A DNA stretch of 64,000 nucleotides. It comes from JAOUEA01 sp963719165 (GTDB lineage: Bacteria; Actinomycetota; UBA4738; HRBIN12). Made by a program: the position numbers and the translations under genes. How positions within the stretch are numbered: position 1 is the stretch's first letter; each line of letters opens with the position of its first letter. A model generated the notes under the pieces. It had not been told where the DNA came from, ran no database searches, and worked only from the letters and a program-made list of their open reading frames with translations. The stretch is from NCBI GenBank assembly GCA_963719165.1, contig CAVRAV010000002.1, forward strand, positions 19,462-83,461. Reading direction: 5' to 3'. Below are positions 35,347-44,371 of the stretch, piece after piece.

Positions 35347-36534
35347 GTGTCGAACGAAGGCACGATCTTGCACGCGGACGCCGACTCCTTCTACGCGTCG
35401 GTCGAGCAACGGGACGATCCCACCCTGCGGGGACGCCCCGTCATCGTGGGCGGCGGCGTGGTGCTCGCCGCCAGCTACGAGGCGAAGGCCTACGGCGTGC
35501 GAACCCCGATGGGCCAGTTCGAGGCTTCCCGCCTGTGTCCGGACGCGGTCGTCGTCGCGCCGCGCATGGACGCCTACAGCGCGGCAAGCAAGGCCATGTT
35601 CGCCGTGTTCAACGACACGACCCCCTTCGTGGAGGGGCTCTCGATCGACGAGGCGTTCCTCGACGTCGGAGGGTTGCGACGGATCTCGGGTACGCCGAGG
35701 GAGATCGCGGTGCGACTGCGCCGAGAGGTCCTCGAGCGGGTCGGCCTGCCGATCACCGTGGGCGTGGCACGGACCAAGTTCCTCGCCAAGGTCGCGAGCG
35801 GCGTGGCGAAACCCGACGGCCTCTTGGTCGTCCCCGTCGACGGCGAGCTGGCGTTCCTCCACCCGCTCCCCGTCGAGCGTCTGTGGGGCGTCGGGCCGGT
35901 GACCGCGAGGAAGCTGCGGGGTCGATCCATCACGACCGTGGCCGAGGTCGCGCAGCTCGGCGAGCCCTCGCTCGTGCGGATCCTGGGTCGCGCCACCGGC
36001 CGCCATCTCCACGCGCTCGCCCACAACCGGGATCCTCGGCGCGTCGACGTCGGCCGCAGGCGCCGCTCGATCGGAACCCAGCGGGCCCTCGGCCGACGAC
36101 CGCGGTCGGATGAGGCGCTCGACACGGACCTCATCGCCCTGGTGGATCGGCTGGCGCGCAGGCTGCGGTCGGCGAACCGGGTCTGCCGCACGGTCGTGCT
36201 CCGCCTGCGGTTCGACGACTTCACCCGAGCCACACGGTCGCACACCCTTCCCGAGGCGACGGCGGACACCGAGATGGTGCTCGGTGCCGCGAGGGCCCTG
36301 CTCGCGGCGGCCCTGCCGATGATCCGGGATCGAGGCATCACGCTGATCGGCGTGAGCTTCACCAACCTGCTCGACGACGGCGCGATCCAGCTCGCGTTGC
36401 CGTTCGACGGCCTCGCTCCTTCCATCGACGCCACGCTCGACGCGGTGCACGACCGCTTCGGATCGGCGGCCATCACGCGCGGTGTCCTCCTCGGACGCCC
36501 GCAGGGCCTTCAGGTCCCGCTCCTGCCCGACTAG
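35347..36534 (+). CDS. dinB: DNA polymerase IV (Y family)
   Basis: 395 residues from a GTG start. Catalytic acidic residues D11/D13 (HADADSFYASVE) and LSIDEAFLDV near residue 100. Fingers region VLAASYEAKAYGVRTPMG. HhH region VERLWGVGPVTARKLRGRSI. Little-finger domain VVLRLRFDDFTRATRSHTLP. Near the C-terminus IQLALPFDG is a beta-clamp-binding QLxLPF motif. It performs translesion synthesis. No LexA-like box was seen upstream. A hairpin follows the stop. Confidence 0.95.
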   Translation: MSNEGTILHADADSFYASVEQRDDPTLRGRPVIVGGGVVLAASYEAKAYGVRTPMGQFEASRLCPDAVVVAPRMDAYSAASKAMFAVFNDTTPFVEGLSIDEAFLDVGGLRRISGTPREIAVRLRREVLERVGLPITVGVARTKFLAKVASGVAKPDGLLVVPVDGELAFLHPLPVERLWGVGPVTARKLRGRSITTVAEVAQLGEPSLVRILGRATGRHLHALAHNRDPRRVDVGRRRRSIGTQRALGRRPRSDEALDTDLIALVDRLARRLRSANRVCRTVVLRLRFDDFTRATRSHTLPEATADTEMVLGAARALLAAALPMIRDRGITLIGVSFTNLLDDGAIQLALPFDGLAPSIDATLDAVHDRFGSAAITRGVLLGRPQGLQVPLLPD

Positions 36535-36575
36535 GTGCGCCGCGATCGTCGGAGTCCGCGGTCAGGAGAGTTGTT

Positions 36576-36593
36576 CCCGGGCCTCGCCCCGGG
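36576..36593 (+). terminator. Possible terminator between convergent genes
   Basis: CCCGGG / CCCGGG stem with a CCTCGC loop followed by CTTTC, 42 bases after the dinB stop and just before the convergent SLOG-SLATT gene stop. The stem is short. Confidence 0.4.
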
Positions 36594-36596
36594 CTT

Positions 36597-38184
36597 TCAG
36601 GACGGTAGCTCGACCTCCTGGATGCGCATCACGTCGATCCAGGCTTCGCCCTCAGTTCGTAGTCGGGCTTCGATACTGAACGCGATCTCTCGGACGCCGC
36701 TCAGGTCGGCCGCCGATGCGAGGCGATCTTGGAGGTCGCCGAGGCGACGAGCCATCAGGCGGAACTGAGCCGCATGCCGTCCGTGAAGCTCCAACCCCGC
36801 GATGCCTGCCAGCGCGCCCGCGAAGGCCGGCAACGCGATCGTGAGAACGACGATCGATCGGCCTTCCGCTTGCGCGGAAGCGTGAAGCGCCGCCGCGGCG
36901 ATCGTACCCGCGAAGGAGCAGGACGCCGCCGGCGAAGAGGACCCGTGCTGCGAGAGCATGGTCCCTCGCCCGCCCTCGTAGTAGGTCACCTGCCGAGCCA
37001 CCCAGCGCATGATCAACAACGCCTTCACATCGTCCGGCGCGACCCGCGTCGGAGTTGCTGGGGCGCGTGCGCCAGATCTCACGGCACACGCGGTTGATCC
37101 ACTCCTGCGATCGATCGGTTCGCTGGCCTTGCGACGTCGAACCGAAGCCAGCCCCTCTGCCCGCGAAGGCAAGAACCCGGCGGAGCGCAGGCGCTCCGCG
37201 AGGAACCTCGAGCGTGATCCACCGGTCGCGCAACCGCTGCCGGACCAGGAACCATAGGGCTCAGGGCCACGCAGGATCAGGCCGACCTCGATCCGCCCGA
37301 AAATGAGCCGTGCGCCCCCCCGTGGCTCCGACGTCGCGGAGAGAGCGGCGGCGAGGAGGGCCGAGGCGGAGAGCAGGAACAGCGCCCGGCTGCCCCACGT
37401 GAAGCGACGGCGGGCACCGTTCGCGATCGCGGCTGCACGACGGTGGTACGGCCCCGCCCACTCGAGGCATGTTCGGAGCCGTGCCTCCTCCTCACCGGAG
37501 GGCGACGCGGGCGACGCCACCTCCCGCGGAAGCTCGGTTGCGGCAGGTGCGACGGCGTCGTTGAACCACGCGATCTCCGGGATCAGATGCAGACCGAGGG
37601 GGACCGCCGGATCTTCGATGTCGTAGGGGGGATCCGCGTGGATCCGGATACACAGGCATCGCTTGGTCCTTGGCCCGATCCACGACCTCTGCCGTGCCAC
37701 CGGGACCGCGAGACGGCAATCCGTCCCAGACAGCGATCAGCACGTCGCAGCTATCGACCACGTAGTTGCCGGTCTCGCGGTACGCGTCCAATCGATCGTG
37801 ATCGCCCACGACCCAGACGCGCTCGGCTTGCTCCAGCAACGCATCGAATCCTGCACGCGAGTCCACGGATGTGAAATCCCGTTCGTAGTCGGCTCGTGTC
37901 AGCGGGAGTGGAACCTCAAGGATCGCATCGGGGATCTGCAACACGCGTTCGGCGACGATGCGGTCCGCCCCTTCACCCAGGGGAGACACGACCTCGAACA
38001 GCACCGGAGTAGCGCGCGTGCTCGGAAGCGTCCCCCGCAGCCGTCCGAGGACTTCATCCACGCGAGCGGCGATCGCCCGCTCGTCGGACAGCGCTCGATG
38101 TCCGGTGACGCCGATGCGAAAACGTACGGGCACGCGTCCGACCGCCGAGGCCATGGCGGGCTCGAGCATACGCTCGCGTTGCAC
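36597..38184 (-). CDS. SLOG-domain nucleotide-sensor fused to SLATT-like membrane region, frameshifted
   Basis: About 525 codons. The N-terminal half is a SLOG-like (LOG/DprA Rossmann) domain: FRIGVTGHRALSDERAIAAR, VVSPLGEGADRIVAERVLQI, VLIAVWDGLPSRGPGGTAEV. After a shift near 37645 it continues with an amphipathic region, a TM helix (RALFLLSASALLAAALSAT) and, across shifts near 37230 and 37100, RWITLE, LAERLRSAGF and RWVARQVTYYEGG. A second hydrophobic pair follows (SFAGTIAAAALHASAQ, VVLTIALPAFAGALAGIAGL) and a final helical domain. SLOG domains bind NAD-derived or cyclic nucleotides; SLATT are 2-TM presumed pore-forming effectors of conflict systems. The start is ATG 38184 or 38154. Divergent from the DUF4231 gene, 45 bases away. 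Confidence 0.65.
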
Positions 38185-38229
38185 GGGTCGGATGCCCGGC
38201 GTACGTTCGGTCGCAGCGGACGAGGGGAG

Positions 38230-38891
38230 ATGGCTCGCGATGAGCGACAGTGGAAGCCCCCGCGACGGCCGGCGGATTCGACCGGGGACCGGCTCCTACG
38301 CGCGATCCAGGTGCTGTCCATGCACGAGGACAAGAAGGAGTGGATGCGGGACCGATGGCTCGATCAGGTCTTGTGGTTCGATGGACGAGCCAGAGCGGCC
38401 AACTTGAGGTATTCCGCGCTCAGGGTGGTCGCGATCGCGGGCGGTGTTCTCGTGCCCGCTCTGGTCTCGTTGAGTCCCCCGCCGGCAGCACGAACGCGCT
38501 ATGGGATTGGGTGAGACCAACGGCGTTCGTCGTCAGCTTGATGGTCGCTGCTGCGGTTGGGCTCGACGGATTCTTCCACTACGGCGAACGATGGCGGCAT
38601 TTCCGACGCACGGCCGAACTGCTGAAGACGGAAGGTTGGCTCTTCATCGAAGGCGGCGGCCGATACAAGCAGTACCAGCATCGACGCGACTTCCACGAGC
38701 GCGTCTTCCCGCTGTTCGCTACCAAGGTGGAGGAACTGGTGCGCCGGGACGTGGAGGTGTACCTCACGCGCATCGTCCAGGAGAAGCCAGAGGACAGCGA
38801 GCAGGAGGATCGAGAGGTTCGCAGGTACCTGGACGCGGGCGAGGACGCGGATCCTGTGGCAGACCCTCCGCGCGAGGAACCGAGTCCTTAG
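38230..38891 (+). CDS. SLATT / DUF4231 two-TM protein, one frameshift
   Basis: About 220 codons from ATG 38230. After a charged head (DRLLRAIQVLSMHEDKKEWM, RDRWLDQVLWFDGRARAANL) come TM1 (ALRVVAIAGGVLVPALVSL), a frameshift near 38488, TM2 (TAFVVSLMVAAAVGLDGFF) and the typical post-TM cytosolic helix ERWRHFRRTAELLKTEGWLF, IEGGGRYKQY, then an acidic tail. This is the DUF4231 (SLATT) layout, predicted to be a membrane effector gated by nucleotide signals. Neighbours (SLOG-SLATT divergent, TIR convergent) support a conflict-system role. Its stop overlaps that of the convergent lipoprotein. Confidence 0.7.
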
Positions 38892-39407
38892 CTGCTCCTC
38901 ATCCCGGTAACGTCGAACGTGGCGTCTCACAGGCCCCGTCGTGCCGACGCAGTCCCACCGGATGGTGAGCACGCCAGCGAAGGCTCTGGGCAGGCGAGCC
39001 CTCAGGATGAGCCTGTCGTGGGCACGAAACGGCGGTCGATCGTCGCCACGCCGCTTGAAGGTGTACCGCAGTGCGCCCTGGCCTGATCATCCTCGTACGC
39101 TCCGTCGGGCTGGATCGCCCCTGTGAGGTTGGGGCCGCTCCTGCACCTTCCATCCTTCGGCCGATGTGAAGCTCCAGTGCTGGGAGGACCATGCGTCGCC
39201 GGATCCCACCGGGGTGTGGATCGTGTTCACCCCAGAGGTCATCGTTGGATGCGAGCGTGCCGGGATCGTTCCTGAGCACCATCCTGACGTCATAGTGGCC
39301 GACGAGCTGCGGAGCGCGCTAGATCCGAGCTAGTGGCGGATCGGCTGGCGAGCCACCCGGCAAGCAGCTGCGACCAGCAGGAGCGCCGCGACACCCAAGG
39401 CGATCAT
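38888..39407 (-). pseudogene. Broken lipoprotein gene overlapping the TIR gene by ATGA
   Basis: The ATG at 39407 overlaps the TIR stop as ATGA and starts IALGVAALLLVAAACRVAR, a lipoprotein signal with a VAAAC lipobox, but the frame stops after 25 codons. Coding-like sequence continues in shifting frames: VNTIHTPVGSGDAWSSQHWS, FTSAEGWKVQER, NLTGAIQPDGAYEDDQ, GALRYTFKRRGDDRPPF, FAGVLTIRWDCVGTTGPV, then DATFDVTGMRSS and a stop at 38888-38890. Joined, it would be about 170 residues, beta-rich and Trp-rich. It may be sequencing error rather than true decay. Family not recognised. Confidence 0.45.
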
Positions 39408-39955
39408 GCGGAATCTTCGACCTCCATCGCGTCGCGACCCGTCGAGCCCGCATGCCTCCGCTTCGGCGGTGGTGATGGTTTCCGCTTGGATCCGACCACT
39501 TCCTCGAGCGCCAGCAGGAGCCGGCCCACGTCGTAGTTCCATCTTTCATTCGTGAGCTCGATCGCCTGGCGTCCGGCGAGCGGCCGGATATCGTCGGGCA
39601 ACGATGTCGACGGCGGTGGGGTCGCCTTGTCGACCAGGACCGGGAACATCGAGACCCCGCGCCGGATCGCGGTCGCCACCTCGAGCCGCACGAAGTCAGT
39701 CGGCTTGTCGAGCCGCCGTCCCCCGTCCGGGTCCGAGATGCTCAACCAATCGCGGCCGATCAGGACCACGCACGCTTCGCATTCGGTGAGAGCTTTCTCG
39801 ATGTCGGTGGCGAACTCGTGGCCGGGCGCGATCGCATCGATGTCCATGAAGACGCGGTCCGCGCCGAATTGCGCGACGAGCCGGTCGTAGAGCCGCCCCG
39901 CGAACCCGGCGGAGTCGTCCCGCCGGTAGCTGATGAAGATGCCGCTCCTTGGCAT
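39404..39955 (-). CDS. TIR-domain protein
   Basis: 183 residues from ATG 39955 (PRSGIFISYRRDDSAGFAGR); ATG 39997 is an alternative. The TIR domain fills about residues 4-145: box-1 GIFISYRRDDS, RVFMDIDAIAPGHEFATDI, CVVLIGRDWL, and DFVRLEVATAIRRGV, whose Glu occupies the place of the NAD-hydrolase catalytic glutamate. A short basic Pro/Lys/Arg-rich tail follows. Bacterial TIR proteins often cleave NAD+ or make cyclic ADP-ribose isomers as immune signals. The stop overlaps the next start (ATGA). In the 268 bases upstream, an ATG at 40188 (SKDPPQDPDGALRQPGEEL) opens another coding-like stretch I cannot assign. Confidence 0.83.
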   Translation of the reverse strand: MPRSGIFISYRRDDSAGFAGRLYDRLVAQFGADRVFMDIDAIAPGHEFATDIEKALTECEACVVLIGRDWLSISDPDGGRRLDKPTDFVRLEVATAIRRGVSMFPVLVDKATPPPSTSLPDDIRPLAGRQAIELTNERWNYDVGRLLLALEEVVGSKRKPSPPPKRRHAGSTGRDAMEVEDSA

Positions 39956-40223
39956 AGGGCTCGCCTCGTCGTTCCACCTTTGACGCGGGCGGTCCACCCA
40001 CCATGACCCTCATGGGCCCGTGGTCCCATCGGCCGCATGGGGGACCTCAATAGGATGAGGGTCCTCGACCGCAAGCCGTCGGCATGCGCCACCCGCACTT
40101 TCCCGCCGAAACATGGGTCGATGTCGACGAGCTCTTCGCCTGGCTGACGGAGCGCGCCATCCGGGTCCTGTGGCGGATCCTTTGACATGAGACACCACGA
40201 CTCCGTTTCGTGGATGTTTCCGC

Positions 40224-41580
40224 TCAGGGATTTTCCATGCCGCCGTTGGTCTGATAGCCCCAGACCGTCCCGTCCGATGACCCCACGAAGACGCGCCCGC
40301 TCGTCACGGCGGCGCCCGTCATGATCGTTCCCGAGGCGACGGGTCCCACCCAGATCGGTTGACATTCGACGCCGTCGGTCGCGCACGTCGAGTCGAACGC
40401 ATACAAGCGGTCGGTGGCGGAAAACACCAACCCCCCGCTCACGGTCGGGGTCGACCAGCGTCTTGAATCCCGTGATGACGTCGGAGGCCTCGCGAGGGCC
40501 CACCCATAGGGGCGGACAGATCGAGCCGTCCGTGGCGCAGCGAATGGGGAAGGCATAGAGGCGGCTGGCGCTCATGTAGGCGACACCGTCTGCTACCGCT
40601 GCTCCCGCGATCTTCCTGGCCTGGAGATCATCAGAAGTTGGGGCGTCGAGGCCCGCTACCCACAGCGGTGAGCAGCGTCCGCCCTCCCCACAGTTGGCGT
40701 CGAAGGCGTCGGGGCCGACGAGGAGCTCGTCTGCTGCAGCGACGACCGGCGGATCAGGGTACTCATCCAAACTGGGCGCGTTCCATCTTGGCCCGCATCC
40801 CCCCGTGGGGCATGCGAAGGGGAATGCGGAGAGGGACCCGTGGAGCCGGACGTACACCGATCGGCCGACGACGACCCGCGAACCCCCGGTGCCAACACCG
40901 CTGCCGATCCACAGAGGCGCGCAGACGGTTGCGCCGCAGCGCGGATCGAACGCGTACAGATCACCGCCGTGCGCCACGTAGATGCGGCCCTGTCCCGTGA
41001 CCGGAGCCGAGAGCCCGGCCGGAGCACGCGCCGGGGCCGAAGACGTCCACAGGGGAGCGCAACGCGCCCCGCCTGTGCCGCACTGCTCGTCGAAGGCGTA
41101 CACGCGATCGGCACTCACGAACACGACGCCGGAAAGTACGACCGGCGTCGTCAACGGTAGATCACTGCCGACGGCGCCGACCCAGAGAGGTGAGCAGGAA
41201 GAACCTTGCGATCCGCAGGACTCGGTGAAGGCATAGAGCCGGTCGGCACTCACGAAGACGAGACCATCGGCGGCGACCGGCGTGCCGGGATCGCCCTGAA
41301 CCTGGGCTGTCCACGCCACTTCGAGGGACCCCACCGTGGAGCGATCGAGGGGCACAGGTTCATCCGGGACGGGTTGCGCTCCCCGCCGGACCGAAGCGAC
41401 GACGAGCAGCCCACCCGCCATCAACGCGAGGGCGAGGGTGCCCGCGGCCACCCTGCGTCGCATCTCCCTGCGACGGCGGCGGTGGTTCAGTCGCTCGTAT
41501 CCACCTGCCTCGGGGCGAAGAGCTTCATGCCTTGCTTCGAGCACACGCCGCAGATCAGGCACCGTCGCCTCCGATCGCAC
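40224..41580 (-). CDS. Membrane-anchored PQQ-like beta-propeller with a Cys pair per blade, one frameshift
   Basis: About 450 codons. The cytoplasmic N-terminus (ATVPDLRRVLEARHEALRPE) looks like a minimal anti-sigma segment, followed by one TM helix (VAAGTLALALMAGGLLVVAS). Eight propeller repeats with core GLVFVSADRLYAF come next. Seven carry a closely spaced Cys pair before PLW (ESCGSQGSSCSPLW, EQCGTGGARCAPLW, PRCGATVCAPLW, and so on). The frame shifts near 40450; the last repeats are STCATDGVECQPIW and GRVFVGSSDGTVWGYQ. It overlaps the ECF sigma gene by 26 bases, so it is probably its membrane sensor or anti-sigma partner. Confidence 0.75.
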
Positions 41581-42073
41581 GGCGCAAGGACTCGCGTCCC
41601 TGCTGGGCCAGTTTCCGGACGGTGGCGGGTCGCACGCCGAGCGCCTCGCCGGCCTCGACGGAACTCATCTCCAGCAGCTCCGTGAGTACGACGGCCGCTC
41701 GCTGACGCTTGGTGAGCTGCGCGAGACCCTGGTCGATCTCGAACTTGGCTTCGAACACGTCGAGCTCCGGGCTGCGAGCGATGTCCCGGACCAAGCGCCG
41801 AGCCGCCATCGCAGCTCGGCGGTACCGCATCCTGAATGCGTTCATCGCCGTGCGATACAGATAGCCCGTTGGGTTCTCCATCTGGCGCACCCGATCCCAG
41901 CGTTCCCAGACCTTCAGGTACGCGTCCTGCACGAGCTCCTCCGCATCGGCTCGGTTCCCGGTCACGATGCACATCGCGCCGTATAGCCCCGGGTACGTGG
42001 CTTCGAAGAAGTCCCGGAATCCCTCAGCGAGCACCGACTCGTTCGACGCGGAGCGGACCACACGGCTCACCAT
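41555..42073 (-). CDS. ECF-family RNA polymerase sigma factor
   Basis: 172 residues from ATG 42073 (VSRVVRSASNESVLAEGFRD). Region 2: DFFEATYPGLYGAMCIVTGN, DAEELVQDAYLKVWERWDRV. Region 4: LTKRQRAAVVLTELLEMSSV, EAGEALGVRPATVRKLAQQG. Both DNA-binding regions are intact. It is translationally linked to the propeller protein downstream and divergent from a small membrane-protein gene, so the 272-base gap between them may hold its own promoter; I could not fix a GGAAC/-10 pair with confidence. Confidence 0.9.
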   Translation of the reverse strand: MVSRVVRSASNESVLAEGFRDFFEATYPGLYGAMCIVTGNRADAEELVQDAYLKVWERWDRVRQMENPTGYLYRTAMNAFRMRYRRAAMAARRLVRDIARSPELDVFEAKFEIDQGLAQLTKRQRAAVVLTELLEMSSVEAGEALGVRPATVRKLAQQGRESLRRAIGGDGA

Positions 42074-42345
42074 CGCGACTTTCTCGGGCCGCGCCGTCTC
42101 GAGCGCTCCGTGGTTCCCGAGCCCCTCCCGACTCCATGAATGCACGAAACGGCCTCGCCGTGAAGGGTTGGGAGTCTCTCGCCGCAGGTCGAACGCCGTG
42201 CGGCATCCTCGCCTACACGATTCGCGCCACTCGCGCATCCATGTGCCGATCTACCCGCCGGGCCCGGTCGGGAACACGACCCGCCGCCTTCGCTTCCACC
42301 GTCGGTGGAACCATCGAGGAGCGGCTCCTCAAGGAAGGAAGGCCG

Positions 42346-42657
42346 ATGCAACACGTGCGGGAGTCTGGATGGGGCACGCACCGAACCGCAGAGGCTGGCT
42401 GGCGATCCGCCGCGATCCTCATGCTCGCGATCAGCATCTGCGTCGTGGCGTTCGCGATGACGCGCCCCGCGAGGGTCGAACGGGTGCTGCAACCGATCCG
42501 CCTGACTTCTGAGCGGCAGGTCGTCATCACATCGTCGGCGGCGACGCACGAAGCCGGTCCGTACGCCGAACCTGTCGAGGCGCGGAGGGCGCGTCCGCCC
42601 GCCGACCACATCGCGGGCGTGACGTATCCCGTGCGCTCTCCGCCCTCTGGTAGCTAG
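42346..42657 (+). CDS. Small single-TM protein
   Basis: 103 residues from ATG 42346 with AAGGAAGGAAGG just upstream. One TM helix near residues 22-40 (SAAILMLAISICVVAFAM), then an extracytoplasmic Arg/Pro-rich segment (RQVVITSSAATHEAGPYAEP). No family recognised. It is divergent from the ECF sigma gene, so it may be part of that regulon. Confidence 0.5.
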   Translation: MQHVRESGWGTHRTAEAGWRSAAILMLAISICVVAFAMTRPARVERVLQPIRLTSERQVVITSSAATHEAGPYAEPVEARRARPPADHIAGVTYPVRSPPSGS

Positions 42658-42734
42658 GGCGCGATCGCGGCACCCTCGCTGCCTTCGCGGGAACCCGCGC
42701 TCGCATCTGGATCGCCCTGCGGCTCTCGCGCGCG

Positions 42735-43919
42735 CTATCGGTCTGAGGCCGACGGCGCCTTCGACAAGGGTGAGGGGAATCGAGGGAGGATCCGAGTGCC
42801 GCCGAGCCAGTCTGTCAGTCGCGCGGCCTCCTGTTCGAGGGCGGCTTGGCCCTCCGATCCGACATCCTCGAGCATCTGCAGCACCACCTCGCCATCCTCA
42901 CGCTGGCGCCAACCGCCCACGATCCGTCCGTCCCACCACGCGGTGGGCCCACCGTTCCCGTTCCTGTCGAACACCTGTGTCTTGTGGCCTCCGAGGTACC
43001 AGTCTCGTTCGAACCACCCCATGGTGGTCGGATCCAGCGACGGCAGGAGGGCGGGCCAGGGCGCCGTCGGCTCGGTCGCCTCGAGGTCCGCGGGAAGCAG
43101 GAATCCGGTCTGTCCCTGAAGATCCACCTCCACGGCCTCGAGCTCGACCAGCGCACGGCGCACGGCCGCGATCGTCGAACCGAGCCACCACTTGATGTCG
43201 GAGACCGTGCCGGGGCCGAACGTTCCGAGCCACAACCGCACGAGATCCTCCACTCCATCGGACTCGGGAGAAGGCTCGATCTCTCGACCCAGCCAGGACG
43301 CCATCGAGGTCCAGCGGGTCCTTGAGGCCGTCCAGGCTCCGTCGTTCGAAGCGCGCACGATCCGGCCCGCGGCGGACAAGGTGGTTAGGACCCTCGGACC
43401 GACCGGCACTTGCCCGCCCCAGGACTTCCCCTCGCCGTACGTGATGGAACCTTCCAGCGAGGGGATCTCCTGGCGCAGTTCCGACGAGGTGGCCTCCCGT
43501 CCGTCGGAGAGCGCACTCAGCACCTGCTCTCGAGCCGCCGATAGCCAGCGCTCACCGTTCTCGTGCAACCCCGCCTTTTCGACCTCGCGGATCAGCCGGC
43601 GTGCCTCGGCTTCAGCGACGCGGTTGCTGGCACCCGCCTGTGCGGCGCTCAGGGTCGTTCGGGGGAAGACGAACAGCGTGCGGCGCATCGCGAGATGCTT
43701 GACGAGCGACCGGTCGACGTACATGGCCACGTCGAGGTCACCCACGGTCATGCCATCGAAACGCGCCCAAGCCGAGAGGTAGACGGTCGCGGGGTCGGTC
43801 GCATGCAGACAGACCATGCTCCGACAGGCATCCACCACGTCGGTCGCCCGATGGTCCCTGGCCAACCGGTGACGCCGAGCCATCCGGGCTCGCCGCTCCG
43901 CGACGTCGATGCTCCGCAT
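42735..43919 (-). CDS. Winged-helix DNA-binding protein, AlkZ-like (HTH_42)
   Basis: 394 residues. Typical family sequence: ARRHRLARDHRATDVVDACR, LHATDPATVYLSAWARFDGM, HLAMRRTLFVFPRTTLSAA, WLGTFGPGTVSDIKWWLGST, LPSLDPTTMGWFERDWYLGG, TAWWDGRIVGGWRQREDGEV. The family includes AlkZ, a DNA glycosylase for interstrand crosslinks, and many uncharacterised actinobacterial members. Full length, no frameshift. Repair activity is inferred from the family only. Confidence 0.85.
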   Translation of the reverse strand: MRSIDVAERRARMARRHRLARDHRATDVVDACRSMVCLHATDPATVYLSAWARFDGMTVGDLDVAMYVDRSLVKHLAMRRTLFVFPRTTLSAAQAGASNRVAEAEARRLIREVEKAGLHENGERWLSAAREQVLSALSDGREATSSELRQEIPSLEGSITYGEGKSWGGQVPVGPRVLTTLSAAGRIVRASNDGAWTASRTRWTSMASWLGREIEPSPESDGVEDLVRLWLGTFGPGTVSDIKWWLGSTIAAVRRALVELEAVEVDLQGQTGFLLPADLEATEPTAPWPALLPSLDPTTMGWFERDWYLGGHKTQVFDRNGNGGPTAWWDGRIVGGWRQREDGEVVLQMLEDVGSEGQAALEQEAARLTDWLGGTRILPRFPSPLSKAPSASDR

Positions 43920-44062
43920 GCCTCATGTTGGCACACAGGTACGGCTCCCCGGCCACAGTCTGGCCCGGAGCGCGGCGGTTTCATCCTCGCGAGACAAAGG
44001 GTGATATCGGCGGGACGTACAAGCGAGCCTGAGGTGCGGTGGGCACGTCTGCGACCGCCCCA

Positions 44063-44233
44063 CGGAAGACCGGCGGAAGCCGCAACGATGCGTCGATCGC
44101 TTTTGTCCGGGGCGCCGGGTTCCGCTTGGAGGGGTACTCGCCGCGATACCTGAAGGTCGGCACTCGTTGGCGTGACCACGAACGCTGGGCGATCACCGTG
44201 GAGGAAGTCCCCGCCTCGCTTCGGCGCGCCTGA
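44063..44233 (+). pseudogene. C-terminal fragment of a RimJ-type GNAT acetyltransferase
   Basis: The open segment NDASIAFVRGAGFRLEGYSP, RYLKVGTRWRDHERWAITVE matches the last 50 or so residues of ribosomal-protein-alanine acetyltransferases (the ending LGF..EG..PRYLKI.GRW.DH.R.A.T.E). No acetyl-CoA-binding portion precedes it, so this is a remnant. The rest of 43920-44371 holds nothing else I recognise. Confidence 0.6.
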
Positions 44234-44371
44234 GTGATGGCTACCAGGTCGAGTTACGTCTCGTGGGGCGCTGTCGAAGCTACCTCGTCTCTGCCGTCTT
44301 GGCCTTCCAAGTGTCATCTCGTCCTCGGCGCGAGGCGGCCGCCGGCACCGTGGGATAGGGTCACGGACTGC

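Noticed and set aside
39760..40223. Reading frame of the propeller gene extended through the TIR gene
   Set aside because: The propeller motifs move to another frame near 40450 and end at 40224. The extension is out-of-frame TIR sequence.
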